Part shown: positions 22,599 to 33,294 of the stretch, in pieces
Position numbering within the stretch: the first letter of the stretch is position 1
How the letters are laid out: every line of letters begins with the position of its first letter
NCBI RefSeq assembly: GCF_034190915.1
Contig: NW_026947503.1
Coordinates: forward strand, 23,270,532 to 23,334,531
Direction: 5' to 3'
Source: Cavia porcellus
Taxonomy: Eukaryota; Chordata; Mammalia; Rodentia; Caviidae
Length of the DNA: 64,000 nucleotides
Translations under genes and position numbers: made by a program
Notes under the pieces: generated by a model
The model's input: the letters and a program-made list of their open reading frames with translations, nothing else
Databases searched by the model: none
What the model was told of the DNA's origin: nothing

Positions 22599-25569
22599 TA
22601 ATTAAGATATTATATCTGCAATCACATAATTATTCATTAGACACCATAAAGCACTCTGAACTTCCAAGAAATACTTTAATTTTATGGTAAAAATATTAAG
22701 TTGTCTTTTCCATGCACTAATTAAATGTAGTTCATTCACTAATTTAAATGTAGTTTCATTTTCTGGCAGATATTTTAAGAAACATATGCTATGGTATTAT
22801 GTAATTGCCTTTTGCCACATAACTCAGAAAGTTTATTAAGCCAAATACTTTAGTAAATGTGTAACAATTAAATACCAAAATAACTTCAATTTCTACATAC
22901 ATAATAAAGCACTTGTTATTTAGATGCTGTAACTAGAGTAATAACACAATGCATGCTCCTTGATATTACAAAATGAACCCCTAAACTTCACTGACATAAA
23001 GTCATTATTTCTTCCTCACGCTGCCAAAGAGGTAGCTTCTGAAGAAAAAAAAAAACACAAAATGAGTTAGTGTCTAGACAAAACCGCAGAACATCACATC
23101 TGTTTTATATCAGACTCCAGGTAACTTTCTTATTGACTCATCAGCAAACTGTGGAAGCCTCCCAAGTGACCGCTCTTGGCTTTCATTTCCAATGTTTGCC
23201 TTCCTTCCTATTCCTTTTCCAAATGTTCCTACCTCACGTTTTATGGGTGGTAAGACAAGTAAATTTTATTTTTTTAAGACATTATGCTTTACACACAAGT
23301 ACATGTTTATGCCTTCACAGCAGTCAATTCAGATAGACACAATCAGGTCACATTGCTGTTAAATTAACGTCTGTTTATATCTCTCATTTTGTGACCATCT
23401 GTAGAACTTAAAATATTACACACTCTTTACTGTGTAAGAACATAGAGATTTTAAAAACAAAATCAAAGAAAGGCAAAATTCTTCCACTGAAGGAGAAATA
23501 TCATGTAATAGCTACTACATTTATACTTTTACTGTGAAGCATCTCCCTGCATTTCCTTTCTGACAAGTGACTGGTTATATAATGAGCTCAAATAGCTCTG
23601 ATCAAATAGTTCTGGTGTGAAATGTAATTCATGCCAAGATTTTGAAGCTAGTGACAATTTAATGTTTTTCATCCCTCATTTTGCAAGTGCTATTTTGACA
23701 TTAATTCTTAGTGGAATATGTAAAAAACACTAATATCAAGAATAAAACATGCTAGGAGAGATGACTAACTTTTAAGGGGAGTGGCTTTTGACATGCCACA
23801 TATCTGAAATGGAAGCAGACCGACTTTTCTGATTCTCACCAAAAACATACACTCAAAAGAGTGGACCTGGAAATCAAATGACAGAGCTCGACTCCCCGGT
23901 CAGCTGGGGATTGGTCCATTTGGAATCCAGTTCTAATCAGGTTAGCTTTGTCACTGCTTGTTGAACGGTTTTGTTTACCTTGTGTAAACTCCTCAGATGG
24001 CTCCCCCACCTGTGTAAGTGTCCAAAGCCAAAATCAGATGCAGGATCCTGAATCCACACAGATATGTGCAAAACAATGAAGAACACTGGCTTATTCTTTT
24101 TATTAACAATGGAAATAATGATTTTTTTCATTCTTCATATTGTTATAAAAGGAAAATAGTGTAAAATATTTGTTAAAAATACAAAGTGCCATATATGTGT
24201 AAGGAATTTATGATTTTATCTTAAATTATATTTTGCTACTAATAAGAAAATACATGGAACAACCTTGAGCTAAAAATGGTTGAAATTAAATTAGAGGAAA
24301 AGGAAAATGAAGCAATGTAGGCCAAAAAATACAAAATAGCAGATCTATTGGGTGAACAAATTTAACCTTCTAATGGAAACGAAGACCATAGTTAATAACA
24401 TTGTATCACATTATGAATTTTTATTAAACATATTTTAATAGCTCTTGTCATTAAAAAAAGTAGGGAAGTGAGATGGCTGATATGGTAACCTACTTCCCCA
24501 CAGTTACCATCTGCCATCTATATCAGTGTGATGCATCTGTGGAACATACACCACGGGGGGTTGTTTGCATCACTAAAAACTCTTAAAGGTCCCCTATCGC
24601 TCATCTACATGTATCACATATCATTTTAGAAAATCTCAAATATATATAAATTTATGCTTTTTAATAAAGTGAAAAACCAAAAAAATTCAAATTACTTCTA
24701 CTTTGGAAACATCCCAACAAAAAGTAATTAGTCCCACTAAAAAATTTGTACTTATTTGAAATTGTGTAGTCATTGTGGATTTGTTTCTGCACAGTGAAAC
24801 ATTTGACAAATAAAAATTTATTGTAGATTTTCCTTTAGGGCAGCTTTATTCTAAACCCTAAAATTCTGTGTTCACCATATGTCTGTCATTATATTTAGCC
24901 CATTATATCCACCTTTCTGTAATCAATTCTATGTTTACATATTCCACATATTACCTTTTGCCCCATAACATGTACATTTATATTTAGCATTATCCATTAA
25001 ACTGCCCTTCTGTATAGTTTCTGATAACATTTCATGACTTCTTCACTCATTTCACATTCATCTCATCTCAGAAACTATTTTAGAAATATATATTCTATAT
25101 ATATTTATATTTCTATATATATAGAAATAATATTTATTTAAAAGGTAAGGTGTTGGTATATTCATTTTTCCACTTATATGAGCATGCCTGAAAAATAGTG
25201 AATGTTTAAATTTTTCATAATTTAATAATTATTTAATAATAGAAGACATAATGTCATTATTAGTCCTCAAAATTATCTCACTTCACTAAGTATTCTTTCA
25301 CATCTTTAGTTGCACTGTTTGTAGCTGACTCTATGTTCTAAAATAACTCAAAACATTTACCTTTCATGGTAGTTTGACTTTGGGGAAGAGCCAGAAGTTA
25401 CACAACACCAGAACTGGTGAATAATGTGGATGAGGACACAGCTTAATATTTTTATGAGTCTGTATTTCTGTGAATGTTGCATGCCGGTAGCATTTATAGC
25501 ATTTTAGATCACACCTCATATAGATATTCATGAAAGACAATTTTCAAAACTGCTTCATGAAGTGGCAAG
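22599..25569. other. Unassigned AT-rich sequence
   Basis: Nearly 3 kb without a supportable feature. A self-complementary AT tract lies at about 25083-25130 (ATATATTCTATATATAT and mirrors). Confidence 0.5.
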
Positions 25570-25581
25570 AATAATGAGATG
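25570..25581. repeat. Left TSD of L1-A
   Basis: AATAATGAGATG, identical to 32733-32744. It sits immediately before the ORF2-tail fragment, not before the promoter monomers. Confidence 0.85.
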
Positions 25582-25705
25582 ACAGATCTTGGGAACAACC
25601 TAAGTGTCCATCAACTGAGGAATGGATAAAAACGTTGTGGTATTTTTACACAATGGAGTACTACTCAGCTATAAAGAAGGATCACATTGAGATATTTATA
25701 AATAC
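25582..25705 (+). repeat. ORF2 C-terminal fragment fused to L1-A 5' end
   Basis: CAGATCTTGGGAACAACC through GATATTTATAAAT matches the ORF2 tail at 31180-31300 in sense orientation, then passes without a gap into the first promoter monomer. It is more diverged from L1-A than L1-B is. Its source was therefore an older L1, either transcribed upstream of the L1-A parent or joined by template switching. Confidence 0.85.
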
Positions 25706-26469
25706 GGAGGAGGAGCTGCGCGGATCCGGAGCGCCTGCGGGGGGCCCCTTCCTTTGTCTGGAGGAGGAGGGATCCCGGGTTCCTGAGGCACCTCGGCCTG
25801 TGCCCAGCCGCGCCTAGCCATCGGTGTGCAGGGGGGGAGCTGCGTGGATCCGGGGCGCCTGCAGAAGCCCCTTCCTTTGTCTGGAGGAGGAGGGATCCCA
25901 GGTTCCTGGGGCGCCTCGGCCTGTGCCCAGCCGCGCATAGCCATCGGCGTGCAGAGGAGGAGTTGGGCGGACCCGGAGTGCCTGCAGAGGCCCCTTCCTT
26001 TGTCTGGAGGAGTGAATATTTCTGCAAGCAGGGAGGGATCCCAGGTTCCTGAGGCACCTCGGCCTGTGCCCAGCAGCGCCTGGCCATCTGCGTGCAGAGG
26101 AGGAGCTGGGTGGATCCGGAGTGCCCGCAGGAGGCCCTTCCTTTGTCTGGAGGACTGTGGATATCTCTGCAAGCAGGGAGGGATCACAGGCTCCTGAGGC
26201 ACTGCGGCCTATGGTGAGTACCCTAACCCAGCTGCGATCCAAGAGCTGTGGATCTACCAAGGGGCAGGTGGGCGCACAGTGTCCCTGAGGCCCAGCTTGT
26301 CTGGAACCGCGGAGTTCTGAACAAGCAGAGGAGGGCCATTGGTTTTGCAGGCCCAATGGCCTGGGGTAGAGTGGTGCCAGAGTCTCAGTAGCTCCAAACA
26401 TAGAAGGGGATTTTCAACAGATCCTGAGGAAGCTTTCAAATAACACTTGAAACACAGAAATATAGGAAA
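25706..26469 (+). promoter_or_regulatory. L1-A 5'UTR with ~124-143-bp promoter monomers
   Basis: GC-rich, CpG-containing region in an AT-rich setting. Units start at 25708, 25832, 25955 and 26098 (lengths 124, 123, 143, then a partial unit running into single-copy 5'UTR at about 26212). Each carries GGAGCTGxGxGGATCCGGAG and CCCCTTCCTTTGTCTGGAGG blocks. The third unit has an extra ~20-bp block (TGAATATTTCTGCAAGCAGG). Monomeric L1 promoters are known from mouse, where monomer number drives transcription. Activity here is inferred. A GTGAGT splice-donor-like motif sits at 26214-26219. Confidence 0.85.
25814..26401 (-). other. Antisense ORF in L1-A 5'UTR (ORF0-like position)
   Basis: A 195-codon antisense frame starts at a true ATG (26399-26401), begins MFGATETLA and runs back through the monomers. 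The same start and frame occur in L1-B (117 codons, 50076-50429), with about 46 similar leading residues. Primate L1 has an antisense ORF0 in an equivalent place, but no sequence relation is visible. The Kozak context is weak. The product is Pro/Ser/Arg-rich with monomer-derived repeats. A chance open frame in GC-rich repeats is the main alternative. Confidence 0.3.
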
Positions 26470-27522
26470 ATGACAAAACGAAAGACCAAATTACAACCTC
26501 AAACCTCCAGCCCATCTCAGGAAACACTAGGAGGAATGTATTTAGAAGAAAATATATCCCATCCTCCTCATATATCAGACACAATAGCTACTGAAGTTGA
26601 CAAGAAACTCCAGGAAGCTTTAAAGAAATTCAAACTCGAAATAATATCCCAGATAAAAGAAGAAATGATAAAAGAAATGAAAGAGATTCTAAATATATCT
26701 AAAGAAAACACAGATAAAAAATTGGAGGAACTAAACAAAAAGATAGAATCCCTAGATGAGCAATATAAGAAACAAACAGAATACATAATGCGGATGCACA
26801 GAGATATACAGGAAATAACAAACTCCACTGAAAGTTGTAAAAACCGCCTTAATGAAAGTGAAGATAGAATTTCAGACCTTGAAGACAGGATTGCAGCTAG
26901 TGAACAGGAAAGGAAAGATCTTTTAAAAATAACAAGGAATCAGGAAACAACAATTCAACAACTGCAAGATGATGCAAAGAAGAATAACATAAGAATGATA
27001 GGGATTAATGAAAAAGAAGGAGACAACATAAAGGATATCAAGAGGATATTTAGAGAAGCAATAGCTGAAAACTTCCCAAGCATGAGATCAGAAACTGACA
27101 TCAGGATCAGTGAAGCATATAGAACTCCAAATAGTCATAACCAAAATAAAACTACACCCAGACATATAATAATCACCATCCCAGAAATCCAACACAAGAA
27201 TAGATTATTAAAAGCTGTCAGAGAGAAGAGACAGATCACTTATAAAGGAAGACCTATCAGAATCACAGCAGACTTCTCGTCACAGACAATAAAGTCAAGA
27301 AGAGCATGGAGTGAAGTATTCCAGATCCTAAGGCAAAATGATTTCCAACCTAGACTGATATATCCTGCAAAACTATCATTTAAAATAGATGGTGAAATAC
27401 GATACTTCCATGACAAAGAACAGCTGAAGAACTTCATGAACACCAAACCAACCCTGCAAAGAATATTGAAAGACAGTTTAGATACACAAAGGAAAAAACC
27501 ACTAAGCAAAGCAAATAATTAA
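26470..27522 (+). CDS. L1-A ORF1p, intact
   Basis: A 350-residue L1 ORF1 protein: a trimeric RNA-binding chaperone that packages L1 RNA in the cytoplasm. Residues 1-45 form a basic N-terminus. Residues ~45-155 are a heptad-rich coiled coil (Lys/Glu/Ile/Leu rich, e.g. ISDLEDRIAASEQERKDLL). Residues ~155-250 are the RRM, with NNIRMIGI and the following REGD/KEGD segment. Residues ~255-330 are the C-terminal domain (RRAWSEVFQIL, PRLIYPAKLSF). Length is usual for mammalian ORF1p. The ATG has A at -3 and is the first in frame after the 5'UTR. No internal stop or frameshift. ORF2 begins 19 bp after its stop. Confidence 0.93.
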   Translation: MTKRKTKLQPQTSSPSQETLGGMYLEENISHPPHISDTIATEVDKKLQEALKKFKLEIISQIKEEMIKEMKEILNISKENTDKKLEELNKKIESLDEQYKKQTEYIMRMHRDIQEITNSTESCKNRLNESEDRISDLEDRIAASEQERKDLLKITRNQETTIQQLQDDAKKNNIRMIGINEKEGDNIKDIKRIFREAIAENFPSMRSETDIRISEAYRTPNSHNQNKTTPRHIIITIPEIQHKNRLLKAVREKRQITYKGRPIRITADFSSQTIKSRRAWSEVFQILRQNDFQPRLIYPAKLSFKIDGEIRYFHDKEQLKNFMNTKPTLQRILKDSLDTQRKKPLSKANN

Positions 27523-27541
27523 ACAGAACAGAAAGATAAAG

Positions 27542-30500
27542 ATGCAACAGCAGAGAGATAACATTCCTACAATTAACCAACATTTAACAGTAATAACCAT
27601 TAATGTAAATGGTCTCAATGCACCAATCAAAAGAAACAGACTAGCAGAATGGATCAAGAAACAAAATCCAACCATATGCTGTTTACAGGAAACCCATCTA
27701 ACCCAGAAGGATACTCACAGACTGAAAGTCAAAGGATGGAAAACAATTCTTCATGCAGCAGGAATCCAAAAAAAGGCAGGAGTAGCCATTCTGTTTGCAG
27801 ACAACGTGAACTTTAAACCAACAATGACCATAAAGGATAAAGAAGGTCACTACATACTCGTAAGGGGAAAACTCCAAGAGGAAGAGATAACTATCTTAAA
27901 TATATACGCACCAAACTCCAGAGCGCCCAGTTATATAAAACAATTATTAACAGAAATGAAAACTCAAATTATCAGTAACACAATTGTAACAGGAGACCTT
28001 AATACGCCATTGACACCAAGGGACAGATCGACCAGACAGAAAATGAGTAAAGAAATAACAGAACTGAATCATACCTGTGAACAAATGGGTTTGATAGACA
28101 TATACAGAATGTTCCACCCAACAACATCAGAATACACATTCTTCTCAGCAGTACATGGATCATTTTCTAAAATAGACCATATATTAGCTCATAGAACATA
28201 TTTAAACAAGTGCAAAAGAGCTGAAATCATCCCTTGCATGTTATCGGATCACAGCGCTCTGAAATTAGAAATTAACTATAAAAGATACTGAAAAAATCCC
28301 ACAAACACATGGAAACTGAATAACACACTCTTGAGTAATCAGTGGGTCACAGAGGAAATTAAAGAAGAAATCAAGCAATACCTAAAAGAAAATGAAAATG
28401 CAGATACAACTTACGGGAATCTGTGGGATGCAATGAAAGCCGTCCTGAGAGGAAAATTTATTGCACTGAGTTCCCACATCAGGAAAACAGAACGAATACA
28501 AATAAATAACTTGATGCTACACCTCAAACAGCTAGAAAAAGAAGAGCAAGTCAAGCCCAAAGCCAAAAGAAGAGAGGAAATTATAAAAATCAGAGCAGAA
28601 ATCAATGCAATAGAGACTAAGAAAACAATCCAAAGGATCAACAAATCAAAGAGTTGGTTCTTTGAAAGAATAAATAAAATTGATAAGCCCCTAGCCAACC
28701 TTATTTAAAAAAAGGGAAGAAAAAGCTGAAATTCATGCAATAAGAAATGAAAAAGGAGAAGTCACTACAGACCCAATAGAAATACAGAAGATCATCAACA
28801 CCTATTTCGAAAACCTCTACTCTCAAAAGTTTGATAACACAGAAGAAATAGACAGATTCTTAGAAGCATATGAAGTGCCAAAGCTAGATCAAGAGGATGT
28901 AAAATTGTTGAATAACCCAATCTCGGTTACTGAAATTGAAAATGTAATTAAGTCCTTACCCACCAAGAAGAGCCCAGGCCCAGATGGATTCACTGCAGAA
29001 TTCTACAAGAAATATAAAGAAGACCTAATGCCGACACTCCTCAAACTATTCAATGAAATTGAAAGGGAAGCAATCCTTCCTAAGTCATTCCTGGAAGCAA
29101 ATATCACTCTAGTACCAAAACCTGAGAAAGACCCAACTATAAAAGAGAACTATAGACCGATCTCCCTAATGAACACAGATGCAAAAATCCTCAATAAAAT
29201 ATTGGCAAATAGGATCCAGCAAATCATCAAGAAGATTATACACCATGACCAAGTGGGATTCATCCCAGGAATGCAAGGATGGTTCAACATACGCAAATCA
29301 ATAAATGTAATCCACCATATCAATAAAGCCAAAAATAAGAATCACATGATCATTTCTATAGATGCAGAAAAAGCCTTCGATAAGGTCCAACATTTATTCA
29401 TGATAAAAACTCTACAGAAAATTGGAATAGATGGTCTTTACCTCAATATAATAAAGGCCATTTATGACAAGCCAACAGCCAGCATCATACTAAATGGCCA
29501 AAAATTGAAAGCCTTTACTTTAAAATCAGGCACAAGACAAGGATGTCCTTTATCCCCACTCCTATTTAATATAGTACTGGAAGTACTAGCCAGAGCAATT
29601 AGGCAAGAAAGAGAAATAAAAGGGGTAAAGATAGGAAAAGAAGAAGTTAAGTTGTCATTGTTTGTAGATGACATGATACTCTACATAGAAGACCCCCTAA
29701 ACTCCATTGAAAGACTCTTAGATACAATAAATAAATTCAGTAATGTGGCTGGATACAAAATCAATACTCAGAAATCAATAGCATTCCTATACACAAACAA
29801 CAAAACCACAGAGAGGGAAATAAGGGAAACTGGACTATTCACATTAGCAAGCAAAAAAATGAAATATTTAGGAATTACTCTTACGAAAGAAGTGAGAAAC
29901 TTATACAGTGAAAACTATAATACACTGAAAAAGGAAATTGAAGATGATCTCAGAAAATGGAAAGACATCCCTTGCTCATGGATAGGAAGAACAAACATTG
30001 TGAAAATGGCCATTCTCCCAAAACTCTTATACAGATTCAATGCAATCCCAATAGAAATTCCATCAACATACCTTATAGATCTAGAGAAATCACTCCTAAA
30101 TTTCATCTGGAACCAGAAGAGACCTAGAATCGCAAAGGCAATTCTAAGCAGCAAAGACAAAGCAGGAGGCATCACAATCCCTGACTTGAAGTTATACTAC
30201 AAAGCAACAGTAGTAAAATCAACATGGTATTGGAATCAAAACAGAGCCGAAGATCAGTGGAATAGATTAGAAGATACAACCACAACTACGAACACACTCA
30301 ACCACCTTATCTTTGATAAAGGAGCCAAGCAGGTTCACTGGAAGAACCACAGTCTCTTTAATAAATGGTGCTGGAAAAACTGGCTCTCCATTTGCCGAAA
30401 ACTAAAGCTAGACCCATGTCTATCACCATGTACTAAATTAAAATGTAAATGGGTCAAAGATCTGAATATTAAAAGAGAAACGCTAAATCTATTGGAAGAC

Positions 30501-31382
30501 AAATTGGGTAGAAACCTTGGAGACATAGGAGTAGGTAGAGAATTCATGAATAGGACTCAAACTGCACGGGAAATACTTCCCAGAATCAATAACTGGGACC
30601 ACTTCTTATTAAAAAGTTTTTGCATGTCAAAAGAAATCTCCAGCATAGTGAAAAGAAAACCCACAAACTGGGAAAAGATTTTAGTGAACTCTCTCTCAGA
30701 CAAGGGACTCTTGTCTAAAACATATAAAGAATTAAAAAAACTCAGACCTCCAAAATTCAAAGATCCAATCCAAAAATGGGCATCTGAGATGAATACGCAA
30801 TTCTCAGATGAAGAAATGCAAATGGCAAATAAATACATGAAAAAATGCTCATCATCATTGGTCATTAGAGAAATGCAAATTAAAACCACACTGAGATACC
30901 ATCTCACTCCTGAAAGAATGGCCAGGATCAAGAAAACCAACAACAACAAATGCTGGAGAGGCTGTGGGAAAAAAGGAACTCTCCTGCACTGTTGGTGGGA
31001 GTGTAGACTGGTACAGCCTTTGTGGAGGTCTGTCTGGAGGTTTCTCAAAAAGTTGGGATTGGAAATCCCATTTATTCCAGGTATTCCACTTCTAGGCATA
31101 TTCCCAGAAGAACTGAAAGCATCATACCACAGGGATATATGTGCACCTATGTTTATAGCAGCACAATTTGTAATCGCCAGATCTTGGAAACAACCCAAGT
31201 GTCCATCAACTGAGGAATGGATAAAAAAGTTGTGGTATTTCTATACAATGGAGTATTATTCAGCTATAAAGAAGGATCGCATTGAGATATTTATCAATAA
31301 ATGGGCGCAGCTTGAGACCATACTCATAAGTGAAATAAATCAATCTCGCATGTATGAATACCGAATAGTTTCCCTAATGTAA
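27542..31382 (+). pseudogene. L1-A ORF2p (endonuclease/reverse transcriptase), two lesions
   Basis: Encodes an apurinic-like endonuclease (residues ~1-240: INVNGLNAP, CCLQETHL, GDLNTPLTPRD, LSDHSALKLEI), a reverse transcriptase (~480-780: [37 protein letters not shown]) and a C-terminal Cys/His region ([18 protein letters not shown] at about 30950-31005). Lesions against L1-B are an in-frame TGA at 28289-28291 (TGC in L1-B) and a +1 frameshift in the T/A run at about 28700-28715 followed by TAA. The rest is open to 31382. The RT active site reads F-V-D-D (29661-29672) instead of the family's F-A-D-D seen in L1-B. The ORF starts at ATG 27542. As it stands no full protein can be made. Confidence 0.92.
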
Positions 31383-32174
31383 GTAATGATTCATATATAT
31401 AAAAATATGTGATAATCATGATTCCCCATTATGTGGCCTTGAAGCCTTATAAAATTTTCACTTATTAATTAGAAAGGCTTTATTCAGGGCTTTTTGATAT
31501 GGAAATATTTGAAGCTATAGTATATGAAGTTTTATCCAAATATTTTAAGGAAAAAGACAGACACTATGGTAACTACTATTCTTTAAAAAAAATTATTTAG
31601 CTATTTCTTATGTTTATTTTAATTAAGGGAAAAATTAAAAAAATTAGGATATATAATAGTAACTCTTTTCGATCTCCTATTAACTTGTTTTGAAGTCCTG
31701 TAATACTCCCAAGATCTTGTTTTGACTGATTAGACTCTGTTCCATTCTGTGCGATAGTAGCAAGTCTGAGGGTATAGGCAACTAATTTGAAGGCAATAAG
31801 ATTCACAAAGATGCCCATTCTGGTTTGGCTATTGTCTCCTTTGGAAGTCCTGTAATGTTCACAATGCCTAAGTTTTATTGGTCTTATTGGTCTTGTTCTC
31901 CACTGTTTTGTCCAACTTTATAATATCTAATGAGATAGACAATTCCTTTTAAGGAAACAAGAGACAATGTTGATAACCATTGTTAATAACCTTGTACTCT
32001 GTTCTACATCAGGTGCTATGTCTATCCTTGGTTTTGACTTACAGCTTTGTTTTGCCATATTTGACTTTATTCTCTCCCCCCCCAAAAAAGTAATAAGAAC
32101 TAAGGAGTAATAAAATCCAAAATGTGTAAATTTTGTTGTAAAAAAGAGAGGGAGGAAAAAAAAAGAGCTCTAAC
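31383..32174 (+). other. L1-A proximal 3'UTR
   Basis: Collinear and highly similar to 55405-56305 of L1-B, except that L1-B has an extra ~115 bp at about 55595-55720. It is built from degenerate ~150-bp modules (TTTGAAGxxAxxA, ATGGTAACxxxxxTT, TTGTTTTGAAGTCCTGTA). Similarity to L1-B ends at GAGCTCTAACGGAT. Confidence 0.85.
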
Positions 32175-32732
32175 GGATTTGTTCTGTACTGTTTTGTTCA
32201 ATTCTGTTACACCAGCTGATATAGGCAACTCTTTTTAAGATAGCAAGAAGCATAATGGTAACCACTGTTGATCACCTGATACTGTTTTACATCATATACT
32301 ATGTCCATCCTTCTGTTCTAACTGACTCTGTTTTGCTTTCTCACATTTGGTTTTTTTCTCTTTCAAAAAAAGTAATAAGAACTGTGGGAGTAATAAAACC
32401 CAAAATATATAATGTTATTGCAAAAAAGAGGAAAAGAAAGTGATCTAAAGGATATAACTGCATGTATATTTAAGTGTGCAGGATAGAAAACCATATTACT
32501 GAGTTTTTGTTGGATCATTGAACAGAACTGTCTGCAATCTCACTGTTTGAATTGTATGAATGTCCACTTTATATGCTTTAATTTTGTAACTTGAACAACT
32601 ATTTCTAAGATGACAATATGTAATCTATTAACTAGTGATTTCTTACTGTATTTTTTTTCTTGAAATTCTGTCTTATTTGTACCCTTTTACTGTTTTGTTT
32701 TGTTTTGTTTTTCTCTTTAAGTAAAAAAAAAT
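32175..32732 (+). other. L1-A distal 3'UTR of HAL1/older type
   Basis: After GAGCTCTAACGGAT the sequence jumps back to an upstream point of another 3'UTR (TTGTTCTGTACTGTTTTG, as at 64-81). It then follows 64-600 and the reverse complement of HAL1-1 (8500-9050) to the A-rich end. L1-B continues differently (ATATAACAGCAAGTGTG). The T/A-rich module is therefore present twice in L1-A (31900-32170 and 32180-32460). Confidence 0.85.
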
Positions 32733-32744
32733 AATAATGAGATG
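32733..32744. repeat. Right TSD of L1-A
   Basis: AATAATGAGATG, identical to 25570-25581. Confidence 0.85.
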
Positions 32745-33039
32745 TGTGTTCAGAGCAAAGGGGGAGTATTTTAATGAAGATTGTTGGCAATGTGTATTTT
32801 ACTCTAATATATATTTAATTTAAATAGTCACCAAGAATTTATAGAATGCTTTATATCTTTGCTTCCAATGAAACAAACCCAATGACCATGAAAGTGTAAA
32901 GAATGTATATCTTGAAACATCTGTCACTAAAATGACACACCAAAAAAAAATAAAATAAAATCAACCTTTCTATTTAAGACTTTTCATTTCTCCAACACAT
33001 TATTTTAAAACTTTGTAAGAGTTCTGCATGGCCACCATC
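32745..33039. other. Unassigned sequence
   Basis: Nothing recognisable was seen. Confidence 0.45.
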
Positions 33040-33049
33040 AATTATAGTT

Positions 33050-33198
33050 CAAAGCCAAGTGTGGAGGTACAGTCCTGTAATTCCAGCACCCATGAGGCAA
33101 AGACAGGAGGATTATTACCTCAAGTACAAAGCCAGAGTGGGCTACATAGTGAGTTCAAGTCCAGTTTGAGATACACAGCAAGATGCTGTCTCAAAAAA
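33050..33198 (+). mobile_element. B1 SINE
   Basis: GCCAAGTGTGGAGGTACAG, TCCTGTAATTCCAGCACC and GATGCTGTCTCAAAAAAAA are B1 landmarks. The TSD is AATTA[T/C]AGTT at 33040-33049 and 33199-33208 (9/10). Confidence 0.9.
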
Positions 33199-33294
33199 AA
33201 TTACAGTTTAATAGGAAAACACTCAGATTTACCTGTAGCAAAGAAACAAAAACTAATATATGTAGTATAGTGCTCAATATGTTAAAGTTAGGTG

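Larger units (their letters stand above)
25582..32732 (+). mobile_element. L1-A: full-length young L1, chimeric at both ends
   Basis: A 7151-bp insertion bounded by a perfect 12-bp TSD (25570-25581, 32733-32744). In order it has a 124-bp ORF2 3' fragment, three and a half promoter monomers, the single-copy 5'UTR, intact ORF1, ORF2 with two lesions, a proximal 3'UTR like L1-B, then a distal 3'UTR like HAL1-1 with an A-rich end. The TSD encloses the foreign ends, so they were part of the inserted cDNA. Close similarity to L1-B and few ORF lesions indicate recent insertion. With ORF2 interrupted it should not be autonomous now. Confidence 0.9.

Noticed and set aside
24470..24535. Possible hairpin, GATATGGTAAC ... 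GTTACCATCTGCC
   Set aside because: Arms are interrupted and the loop is ragged. Not enough to propose a microRNA precursor.
30557..31198. 213-codon minus-strand ORF, and 54618-55220
   Set aside because: Shadow of the ORF2 C-terminal coding strand in both L1s. Conserved only because ORF2 is.
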